DNA of 9,619 nt from Kiritimatiellales bacterium (GTDB lineage Bacteria; Verrucomicrobiota; Kiritimatiellia; Kiritimatiellales; Pontiellaceae). Location: the NCBI GenBank assembly GCA_030630445.1, contig DAOVNC010000096.1, positions 1-9,619 on the forward strand. The letters run 5' to 3'. The position numbers and the translations under genes were made by a program. The notes below the pieces were generated by a model. It made no database searches, had not been told where the DNA came from, and saw only the letters and a program-made list of their open reading frames with translations. Shown piece after piece: positions 1 through 5,946 of this stretch; positions within the stretch are counted from its first letter, which is position 1, and each line of letters begins with the position of its first letter.

Positions 1-147
1 TATTTCATCTGAATCGATGTGTTCAAAGATTCTTTCAAGATCATGCTCCTTGAGGGCTTTAAGAGCTTCCTCTTTTGATACTTCAGAGCCTTTGGTCATT
101 TGTTCAACAAGGGATTCGTAGGCGGAATTGTTGCTTTTGGATTTCAT
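1..147 (-). CDS. Small unknown protein, partial (N-terminal 49 residues)
   Basis: An ATG at 147-145 opens a frame with no stop through the left edge, so at least 49 residues are visible (beginning MKSKSNNSAYESLVEQMTKG). It starts one base after the integrase stop codon (TAA, one A/T base, then ATG on the minus strand), which suggests co-transcription and possible translational coupling; no clear Shine-Dalgarno precedes it. The visible part is hydrophilic and rich in Lys, Glu and Ser, with predicted helical character and no signal peptide or membrane segment. It shares the A+T-rich composition of the integrase and so most likely belongs to the same integrated element. I do not recognise the family. 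Excisionase-like or regulatory functions are common for small genes beside integrases, but nothing in the residues shows that here. Confidence 0.6.
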   Translation of the reverse strand, partial: MKSKSNNSAYESLVEQMTKGSEVSKEEALKALKEHDLERIFEHIDSDEI

Positions 148-148
148 A

Positions 149-1354
149 TTATTTGGGGTTCGATGGATAAATTGAAAAATATTTTTGAGCTTGGGCTTTA
201 CGGTTTTTGGCTAAGCCACGATAATGTTTAAAAAGCATTTCTGAGCCGCTATGCCCAAGCTCTAGTGTTGTTTTGTCGATGGATTCATGGAGGGCTAAGT
301 GATAGGTGGCGAAACTATGCCGTGCGCCGTCCTGAATCCATTTGTCGTAACCAGTAGCGGCAAATACTTCTTTGCGCCAGCGTTTAAGAGAAGATTCAGA
401 GTGAGGGAAAACTTTTCCTGTTTTGTTTGGGTGAGATTCAAGCCATGTTTTTAGGTTGTCGGTAATGTGAACGATTCGGGCATCGTGCGTTTTGCTGACC
501 TCCGATCGTATGCGGATTTCGTTGAGTTCAAGATCTATGTCGTTCCATTCCAAGCCTTCAACTTCCTTCGGGCGAATTCCTGCAAAGAAACCAATGGCAA
601 GGTACAAAACTATTTCCGGCTGAGCTTTTGATTCTTCCGCTGCGGCCTGCTCAATGGCTGTTATTAAAATCTTCTTGGTTTCCGTTGGTGTCCATATCTC
701 GGGAGTTTCCTTCGGGACCTTAACCTTCCTCATTTTTGGAATGGGACTGTATTCAATATATTCGTTTTGAACCATCCAGTTGAAAAACACCCCAAAAATA
801 CGTTTAAAATTATTTCGATACAGCGGCTTAAAGCTTTGGGCGTCTAGCCATGCATCGAGGTCTTGGGCAGTAATACTGAAGGCGGGCATGTAACCGAAGT
901 CCGAGCACAGACGGGCAAGCTTGGCGCGGGTGTCCTGCAAGGTTCTTACTCGCAATCCTCTAGCCTCCATATCTGCAAGGTAGGTGCTTGCCAGTTCCTT
1001 TAAGATGGAATCCTTTTCTGCCTGTTGATTGTACTTTAAATAAAACCGTGCGGCATCAATTAGCGTTGCATTGGTTGCATCAAGGATTTTGAGCGATTCT
1101 ATAGCCTGTAGGCGTTGCTTGTCGGATAAATCTAGTGCCTGAAGCCCTCTGTTCTTTTTGGCTACCGCCTGTTCGTCGGCATAAATTCTCGCATCATCGG
1201 CGGTTTTGAATGCTTTTCGTATGTGCTTTCCACTAGCGCGGCCAAGGTCTACTTGATACATTCTCCCTGCTTTGCGTTCATAAAGCCGGATTCTGAAGCC
1301 GGAACGGATCTCGTATCCATCCCGTTTGAAAGTTGGTTTTGGGTTTGCACTCAT
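149..1354 (-). CDS. Tyrosine recombinase / phage-type integrase
   Basis: Site-specific DNA recombinase that would insert or excise a mobile element through a phosphotyrosine intermediate. Starting at the ATG at 1354 gives 401 residues, a normal length. The N-terminal part (about 1-75) looks like an arm-binding/SAM-like region, about 118-205 is the core-binding domain, and 220-385 is the catalytic domain. Active-site residues (401-residue numbering) are Arg261 in GIRPKE, Lys288 in SKTHDAR, Arg345 in DGARHSFATYH, His368 in LELGHS, and the nucleophile Tyr378 in FKHYRGLA. The usual His three residues before the second Arg is Asp342, a variant to note. The frame stays open upstream to a TTG at 1390, which would add 12 residues, but a promoter predicts transcription from about 1395, so the ATG is preferred. 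The gene is clearly A+T-richer than the DNA right of 1471, a sign of horizontal acquisition. It reads away from the adjacent tRNA-Arg. Confidence 0.93.
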   Translation of the reverse strand: MSANPKPTFKRDGYEIRSGFRIRLYERKAGRMYQVDLGRASGKHIRKAFKTADDARIYADEQAVAKKNRGLQALDLSDKQRLQAIESLKILDATNATLIDAARFYLKYNQQAEKDSILKELASTYLADMEARGLRVRTLQDTRAKLARLCSDFGYMPAFSITAQDLDAWLDAQSFKPLYRNNFKRIFGVFFNWMVQNEYIEYSPIPKMRKVKVPKETPEIWTPTETKKILITAIEQAAAEESKAQPEIVLYLAIGFFAGIRPKEVEGLEWNDIDLELNEIRIRSEVSKTHDARIVHITDNLKTWLESHPNKTGKVFPHSESSLKRWRKEVFAATGYDKWIQDGARHSFATYHLALHESIDKTTLELGHSGSEMLFKHYRGLAKNRKAQAQKYFSIYPSNPK

Positions 1355-1394
1355 AATGCAAAATAACGCATAAAAGGCGCGCTTCGTCAATAGT

Positions 1395-1414
1395 TAGTTG
1401 CATTATAGTTGCAT
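1395..1414. repeat. 9-bp direct repeat over the integrase -10 box
   Basis: TAGTTGCAT occurs at 1395-1403 and again at 1406-1414, a start-to-start distance of 11 bases, about one helical turn. The copies sit over the TATAAT and predicted start of the integrase promoter. Such spacing suits two subunits binding the same DNA face, either an operator or recombinase/excisionase arm sites. Function is inferred; the repeat itself is seen directly. Confidence 0.5.
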
Positions 1415-1431
1415 CAAAATTATTTTTTGAA
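1402..1431 (-). promoter_or_regulatory. Predicted integrase promoter
   Basis: On the minus strand a perfect TATAAT -10 lies at 1407-1402, and TTCAAA (4 of 6 matches to the -35 consensus) at 1431-1426, with an 18-base spacer. Transcription would begin near 1395, about 40 bases ahead of the ATG at 1354. The -10 overlaps a 9-bp direct repeat that could bind a regulator. Assigned by consensus match only. Confidence 0.5.
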
Positions 1432-1452
1432 TTGGAATATATGTCGCAAGTC

Positions 1453-1465
1453 GTTTGTTACAAAC
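1453..1465. repeat. Short palindrome just upstream of tRNA-Arg
   Basis: GTTTG (1453-1457) and CAAAC (1461-1465) form a perfect 5-bp inverted repeat around TTA, ending 5 bases before the tRNA. It lies at the boundary between A+T-rich integrase DNA and the G+C-rich chromosome. It could be part of a recombination core site or of tRNA promoter control, or be chance. The 3-base centre is shorter than the usual 6-8-base tyrosine-recombinase overlap. Confidence 0.3.
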
Positions 1466-1470
1466 TAAAT

Positions 1471-1547
<77 letters not shown>

Positions 1548-1673
1548 TTTTTAGTGGAGAGCGACAGGGCCAACAGGAGGCGGTTCCCCGCCTTGAGCCA
1601 AAAAGAGCATGATCTGGCTTCCAAATTCCCGATTATCCGCTATTCCATTGTTCCAGTCTTCGAGAGGGAATCC

Positions 1674-2630
1674 ATGAACTACGTTTTGCAGGTTTTGTTC
1701 ATTCTGGCGCTGATGACGGTCGGGTACGTCGCGCGCAAGCGCGGGGTGGTGAGCGCGGTAGGCACGAGCGAGATGGTGCGGGTGCTGATTGCAGTGATCT
1801 ACCCGTGCCTGATCTTTTCGTCGATCACGCGGTTGGATGCGGCCGAACTGGCGGCAAACTGGATCATGCCGGGGATGGCGCTGGCGATTGCGGGGACGGG
1901 CCTGCTGCTCGGACTGGTTGCGCTACGCTGCATGAAGGGGGTGGATCGGCAAAGAGCCAGTGCGTTCCTTTTCCAGAATACAATCAACAACTACCTGTTC
2001 CTCCCGCTGCCGATGGTGATGCTGCTTTGGGGGTCGCAGGGGGTCGCGCTGCTGGTCTTCGCCTCGGTGGGCTTCGAGCTGACGGTGTGGACGGTGGGCG
2101 TTTTCCTGTTCAACCGGTCGAACAAGCTTTCGGATGGCATCCGGATGATGTTTGGCCCGCCGCTGATTACGCTGATCTTTTCGGTTTGCTGGGTGTGCGT
2201 GCGCGACCTGCTGTGCCCGGAGCTGGCCGCCTCCGGATTTTTTTCCGCCCTTGCGGGCCGCCTGCTGGAGCTGTTCTATTTTGGCACGGAGACGGTCGGG
2301 AAAGCGACGATAGCGGTTTCAATGATCGTTTCGGGAAGTCGGATAGCGGCGATGGATGTGCGGGCGGCGTTCGACAAGCATGTATGGATTGTTTCGGCGT
2401 TGCGGTTGGTGGTTACGCCCGTGATTTTCATCCTGTTGCTGAAGCAGGTTCCGATGGATGAGACGGCCTATGGCATTCTGGCGGTGGTGGCCGTAATGCC
2501 GGCGGCGGTGGCCAGCCTGATATTCAGCGAGCGGTTTGGCGGCGATTCGGATTTTATCGCCACCACCCTGCTGGTGACCCATCTCGGTGCCATTGTGACG
2601 ATTCCGCTGCTGCTGGCGTGGGCTTTGTAG
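1674..2630 (+). CDS. AEC-family (auxin efflux carrier-like) transporter
   Basis: Integral inner-membrane permease of the AEC family (Pfam Mem_trans), whose bacterial members export or exchange small organic or amino acids; the substrate here is unknown. The 318-residue length is typical. About ten hydrophobic segments are visible, the first at residues 3-20, then about 34-52, 63-84, 120-145, 158-178 and a C-terminal group from about 237 to 317. Family-like features are YPCLIFSSI (43-51), the helix-break stretch QNTINNYLFLPLP (101-113), MPAAVASLIFSERFGGD (275-291), and the closing VTHLGAIVTIPL (301-312). The ATG at 1674 is preceded by GAGAGGGA at 1662-1669, and translation begins directly with the first membrane helix. 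The frame extends upstream to a GTG at 1554, but that adds a hydrophilic, Arg-rich stretch right after the tRNA and is not credible. It stands alone between the tRNA and a convergent small gene. Confidence 0.88.
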   Translation: MNYVLQVLFILALMTVGYVARKRGVVSAVGTSEMVRVLIAVIYPCLIFSSITRLDAAELAANWIMPGMALAIAGTGLLLGLVALRCMKGVDRQRASAFLFQNTINNYLFLPLPMVMLLWGSQGVALLVFASVGFELTVWTVGVFLFNRSNKLSDGIRMMFGPPLITLIFSVCWVCVRDLLCPELAASGFFSALAGRLLELFYFGTETVGKATIAVSMIVSGSRIAAMDVRAAFDKHVWIVSALRLVVTPVIFILLLKQVPMDETAYGILAVVAVMPAAVASLIFSERFGGDSDFIATTLLVTHLGAIVTIPLLLAWAL

Positions 2631-2654
2631 ACCGCCTACCCTATGGCTGGCTTT

Positions 2655-2837
2655 CTACAGCGCCATCAGCGCGGCACAGCCGCCGAGGCCCAGGCCGAAG
2701 AGAAGCATGATGCCGAAGATGACGGCATAGAGCAGCAGCACGGCAGGGATGGCGGCGAGCAGCAGTTTTAGGATGATGATGATCATCCGTCCGAAGGGAA
2801 TGTCGATGTCGGTCAGGGTGATGCGGTTGTCGTTCAT
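2655..2837 (-). CDS. 60-residue membrane protein of unknown function
   Basis: A small protein with a 17-residue polar start (MNDNRITLTDIDIPFGR) followed by an almost wholly hydrophobic remainder to residue 60. This can form two helices, about 18-37 (Ile/Leu/Ala-rich) and 40-58 (a Gly-rich GLGLGGC region). No charged residue follows Arg17, so the N-terminus is probably cytoplasmic or peripheral. The start is well supported: AAGGAG on the minus strand (2849-2844) sits 6 bases before the ATG at 2837. It converges with the AEC transporter (stop codons 24 bases apart) and diverges from fkp across a 165-base gap. I do not recognise the family. The strong ribosome site and typical membrane composition argue that it is a real gene rather than noise. 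Confidence 0.65.
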   Translation of the reverse strand: MNDNRITLTDIDIPFGRMIIIILKLLLAAIPAVLLLYAVIFGIMLLFGLGLGGCAALMAL

Positions 2838-2843
2838 GGGGGT

Positions 2844-2849
2844 CTCCTT
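2844..2849 (-). promoter_or_regulatory. Strong Shine-Dalgarno for the 60-residue gene
   Basis: Reads AAGGAG on the minus strand, 6 bases from the ATG. It is the best ribosome-binding site in the window and the main support for this small gene and its start. Confidence 0.7.
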
Positions 2850-2904
2850 TTTGAAACTTGGAGGAATGGTAGCGACTGGATGGAAGCTACGCCATTACAA
2901 ATAT

Positions 2905-2919
2905 TTCCATCGATTGGAA
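2905..2919. repeat. Inverted repeat in the divergent intergenic region
   Basis: TTCCA (2905-2909) and TGGAA (2915-2919) are inverted around TCGAT, itself nearly self-complementary. The element lies in the 165-base gap between the divergent 60-residue membrane gene and fkp, about 68 bases from the former's start and 84 from the latter's. It is a candidate operator for either gene. No T-run follows in either direction, so it is not an intrinsic terminator. No good sigma70-type promoter was found elsewhere in this gap. Confidence 0.35.
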
Positions 2920-3002
2920 TACGGAATCCCTCATCACTCCTCAATCGTCACGTATCACGAACCTACGGTTGTAATTTGTTGCGGGTTTGGTAGCTTGGCC
3001 GG

Positions 3003-5894
3003 ATGAAACCGCATGCCTCTTTCGATCTCCTGCTCTCGCTACCGCCGAACATGTGCGGCCATCTTTCCGACTGCGAACCGCGTGTTGCGGCCAACAGCTT
3101 CGCGACGTTCGATCCGCCTGGGCAGCAGCTGGGTTCGGGCGGCGGCACGGCCTATGTGCTGGAGCAGGCCTGGCGCAATTCCGGCGAGGCGTCCTTTTCC
3201 CAATGGCTGGAAAAGAGCGGAAAGCTGGTCATCCACGGCGGCGGCGAAAGCCGCCGATTGCCGCCCTATGCCGCGCCGGGCAAACTGTTTATCCCGATAC
3301 CGGTTTTCCGGTGGTCGCTCGGGCAGCGGCTCGACCAGACCCTGCTTGACCTGGCGGAGCCGACCCTGCAGGAGTTGGCGCAGGCGGCTTCCGCATCCTC
3401 GCGGGTGATGGTTGCGAGCGGCGATGTGCTGGTGCGGCTCGAAGGCGGGCCGCCGCCGATTCCCGAGGCGGATGTCGTTTTCTTCGGACTCTGGGTGAAA
3501 CCCGAAGAAGCGCAGAATTTCGGTGTCATGTTTTGCGACCGCCATGAACCGGAAAAGCTGGTGACCTTCCTGCAAAAACCAACGCCCGACACGATCCGCG
3601 AAAAATCGCGCAACGACGTTTTTTTGGTCGATGTCGGCATCTGGATACTGAGCGAACGGGCGGTGGATTGCCTGATGAAAAAATCGGGATGGGATGCCGG
3701 ACAGCAGTCGTTCGTCCGCGACGTGCCGGATACCTACGACCTGTATGGAAGCTGGGCACTGAACCTTGGCTCCAACCCGGTTGATTCCGACCCGGAGGTC
3801 GGGGCGCTGACGACGGCGGTGGTGCCGCTCCCCAATGCGGGGTTCTACCACTTTGGCACCTGCGGCGACATGGTGCAGTCGCTCTACGAACTGCAAAACG
3901 TGGAGGCCGACCAAACCAAGCTGGGCGCTGTTCCGACGATGGCGCAGCCGCGCCAGTTTGTGCAGAACGCGGTATTCCAGGCTCCGCTGAGACGCGGGGA
4001 AAACCATTCGCTGTGGGTGGACAACAGCCACATCCCCGCTACGTGGAAAATTGCCGCGGAAAACATCCTGACGGGCGTACCGGAAAATAATTGGGCCCTC
4101 GAACTTGAAGATGGTGTTTGTCTGGATTTTGTGCCCGTCGGGGACAAATGCGGTTTGCGCATCTATGGCTATTCAGATGCCTTCCGCGGAGCAGTGGGCG
4201 ATTCCGACACCCGCTGGATCAACCGCTCCCTTTCCCAATGGCTGGAAAAGCGCGGGCTGGACCTGGAGTCTGCCGGAATTGATCCGCAGACCGATTTGCA
4301 GCTGGCGGCACTTTTTCCCGTGCTGGAGGATTTCGACCCCGCCTTCGTAAAATGGATGTTTGCCGCCGAGCCGGAAGATTCCGGCGAGTGGCGCCACCTG
4401 TGGCTGGAGTCGGAGCGCATGTCCGCCCGGCAGCTTAGCCAGCAGGCCAACCTGTGCCGGATCCATGAACAGCGCAGCACGCTGCGTCGGCTGGCATTGC
4501 CGGCGATGGCCAAAAATGCCGAGCATAGCGTATTCTACAAGCTCGACCTCGAAGCCACCGCCGATCTCTATGCCGACACCCCGTACGACCTTCCGGAGGC
4601 GCTGGAGGTTGCCGGCCTGCGGAACCCGCTGATGGCCCTGCACGACCGCATGTTCCGCGCCGCCGTATGCCGCCGACGGAACGACGAGACCTGGCAGGCC
4701 CGCGAAAAGGAGGCCTTCCAGATTCTGCGCGACCTGATTGTGGCCCGCTACAAACAAAATCCCGTCGAGCCTGCCTGCACCCTTTTGGATGACCAAATTG
4801 TCTGGGGCCGCTGCCCGGTGCGGCTCGACTTTGCCGGGGGCTGGGCGGATACGCCACCCTACTGTCTGGAGCATGGAGGTGCCGTTTTGAACATTGCGGT
4901 GGAGCTCAACGGCCAGCCGCCCATTCAGGTGTTTGCCCGCAAGACGATGGAACCGGTGCTCACGATCCGGTCGATCGACCTTGGACTGGTCGAGCAACTG
5001 CATAGCTACGAAGATGTCCGCGCCTACGACAAACTCGGTAGCGGCTTCACGCTCGCCCGCGCCGCCTTTGCTCTGGCCGGGTTCCATCCCGATTTCAATG
5101 GAGGGGCATTCCAAACCCTGGAAGAACAACTCAAGGCCATGGGCGGCGGGGTGGAAATTTCGATGCTCGCCGCCATTCCGAAAGGATCGGGCCTCGGCAC
5201 CAGCAGTATCCTCGCCGCCACCATTCTCGGGGTGTTGTCCGACTTTGCCGGGCTGAACTGGAGCCGGGAGGAAGTCGCCCGCCGCACCCTTGCGCTGGAG
5301 CAGATGCTCACCAGCGGCGGCGGCTGGCAGGACCAGGTTGGCGGGGTGTTCCCTGGCATCAAACTGGTGCAAACCGTGCCTGGCCTTGAGCAGGTTCCCG
5401 TCGTGCGCTGGCTGCCCAACCGCTTTTTCAAAGGCCCGGAAAAAGCCCGCATGCTGCTCTACTATACGGGCATCACCCGCGTGGCCCGCGATATTCTCGG
5501 CGAAATTGTCCGCGGCATTTTCCTCAACTCGCAGGCGCGGCTCGATACCGTCGATGCCATTGCGGCCACCGCCGAAACCTGCCACGACGCCATCCAGCGC
5601 AACGACTTCGACGCCTTTACCGAGGCCGTCGACCGCAGCTGGCAGCTCAACAACGAACTCGACCCCGGAACCAACACGCCGGAGGTACAGCGGATTCTCG
5701 ACGATGCGGGGGCGGACCTTGCCGCCGCCAAACTGCTTGGCGCAGGAGGCGGGGGCTACCTCTTCATGGTTGCGCGGGATGCCGGTGCGGCGGAACGGAT
5801 CAGGCAGAAGCTGGAAGACCACCCGACCAACAGCGGCGCGCGCTTCGTCGATTTCAGCCTCTCCGAAACCGGACTGCAGATTACGCGGAGCTGA
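3003..5894 (+). CDS. fkp: Bifunctional L-fucokinase / fucose-1-phosphate guanylyltransferase
   Basis: Cytoplasmic salvage enzyme. The C-terminal kinase phosphorylates L-fucose with ATP to fucose-1-phosphate, and the N-terminal half joins this to GTP to give GDP-L-fucose for fucosylated surface glycans. The 963-residue length is close to the Bacteroides fragilis Fkp (about 950). The N-terminal pyrophosphorylase domain (about 1-430) has the nucleotide-binding loop GSGGGT (44-49) and the Fkp-type HGGGESRRLP (78-87) and GKLFIPIP (93-100). The GHMP kinase domain (about 598-963) has GRCPVRLDFAGGWADTPP (602-619), the ATP loop PKGSGLGTSS (726-735), Asp777 in GGGWQDQVGG as probable catalytic base, and GAGGGGYLF (913-921). 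The ATG at 3003 places LLSLPPN at the position expected for the family start; no clear Shine-Dalgarno precedes it. No frameshift or missing motif was seen. No fucose permease, isomerase or fucosyltransferase gene is recognisable nearby, so the fucose source and acceptor are unknown. Confidence 0.95.
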   Translation: MKPHASFDLLLSLPPNMCGHLSDCEPRVAANSFATFDPPGQQLGSGGGTAYVLEQAWRNSGEASFSQWLEKSGKLVIHGGGESRRLPPYAAPGKLFIPIPVFRWSLGQRLDQTLLDLAEPTLQELAQAASASSRVMVASGDVLVRLEGGPPPIPEADVVFFGLWVKPEEAQNFGVMFCDRHEPEKLVTFLQKPTPDTIREKSRNDVFLVDVGIWILSERAVDCLMKKSGWDAGQQSFVRDVPDTYDLYGSWALNLGSNPVDSDPEVGALTTAVVPLPNAGFYHFGTCGDMVQSLYELQNVEADQTKLGAVPTMAQPRQFVQNAVFQAPLRRGENHSLWVDNSHIPATWKIAAENILTGVPENNWALELEDGVCLDFVPVGDKCGLRIYGYSDAFRGAVGDSDTRWINRSLSQWLEKRGLDLESAGIDPQTDLQLAALFPVLEDFDPAFVKWMFAAEPEDSGEWRHLWLESERMSARQLSQQANLCRIHEQRSTLRRLALPAMAKNAEHSVFYKLDLEATADLYADTPYDLPEALEVAGLRNPLMALHDRMFRAAVCRRRNDETWQAREKEAFQILRDLIVARYKQNPVEPACTLLDDQIVWGRCPVRLDFAGGWADTPPYCLEHGGAVLNIAVELNGQPPIQVFARKTMEPVLTIRSIDLGLVEQLHSYEDVRAYDKLGSGFTLARAAFALAGFHPDFNGGAFQTLEEQLKAMGGGVEISMLAAIPKGSGLGTSSILAATILGVLSDFAGLNWSREEVARRTLALEQMLTSGGGWQDQVGGVFPGIKLVQTVPGLEQVPVVRWLPNRFFKGPEKARMLLYYTGITRVARDILGEIVRGIFLNSQARLDTVDAIAATAETCHDAIQRNDFDAFTEAVDRSWQLNNELDPGTNTPEVQRILDDAGADLAAAKLLGAGGGGYLFMVARDAGAAERIRQKLEDHPTNSGARFVDFSLSETGLQITRS

Positions 5895-5936
5895 TTCATG
5901 CGTAGACAATATCGTCTTCAGTAAATCCTCAGACCC

Positions 5937-5940
5937 GGAG
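5937..5940 (+). promoter_or_regulatory. Ribosome-binding site deciding the start of the LamG/EEP gene
   Basis: GGAG sits 6 bases upstream of the ATG at 5947. The reading frame itself is open for more than 650 bases further upstream inside fkp, so this site and the signal peptide that follows are what fix the true start. Confidence 0.55.
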
Positions 5941-5946
5941 AAATGG

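Noticed and set aside
1355..1390. TTG start adding 12 residues to the integrase
   Set aside because: It lies within about 5 bases of the predicted transcription start; the ATG at 1354 is more plausible, though the TTG cannot be excluded.
1554..1673. Longer N-terminus for the AEC transporter starting at GTG 1554
   Set aside because: It begins 7 bases after the tRNA, is hydrophilic and Arg-rich, and lacks a ribosome site; the ATG at 1674 has one and starts at the first membrane helix.
1805..2461. 218-residue plus-strand frame inside the transporter gene
   Set aside because: Gly/Asp/Arg-rich shadow frame; the transporter frame has clear membrane helices and family motifs.
2626..2659. TGTAG/CTACA inverted repeat spanning the two convergent stop codons as a bidirectional terminator
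   Set aside because: Only five base pairs with a 24-base loop and no T-run on either side.
3039..4031. 330-residue minus-strand open frame opposite the fkp N-terminal domain
   Set aside because: Antisense shadow with Arg/His-rich composition and no family motifs.
4173..5909. 578-residue minus-strand open frame opposite fkp
   Set aside because: Antisense shadow of a G+C-rich gene; it has low-complexity composition, no recognisable domain, and the opposite strand encodes an intact Fkp.
5290..5946. Upstream extension of the LamG/EEP frame into fkp
   Set aside because: It is an out-of-frame reading of the fkp kinase domain; the signal peptide and GGAG fix the start at 5947.
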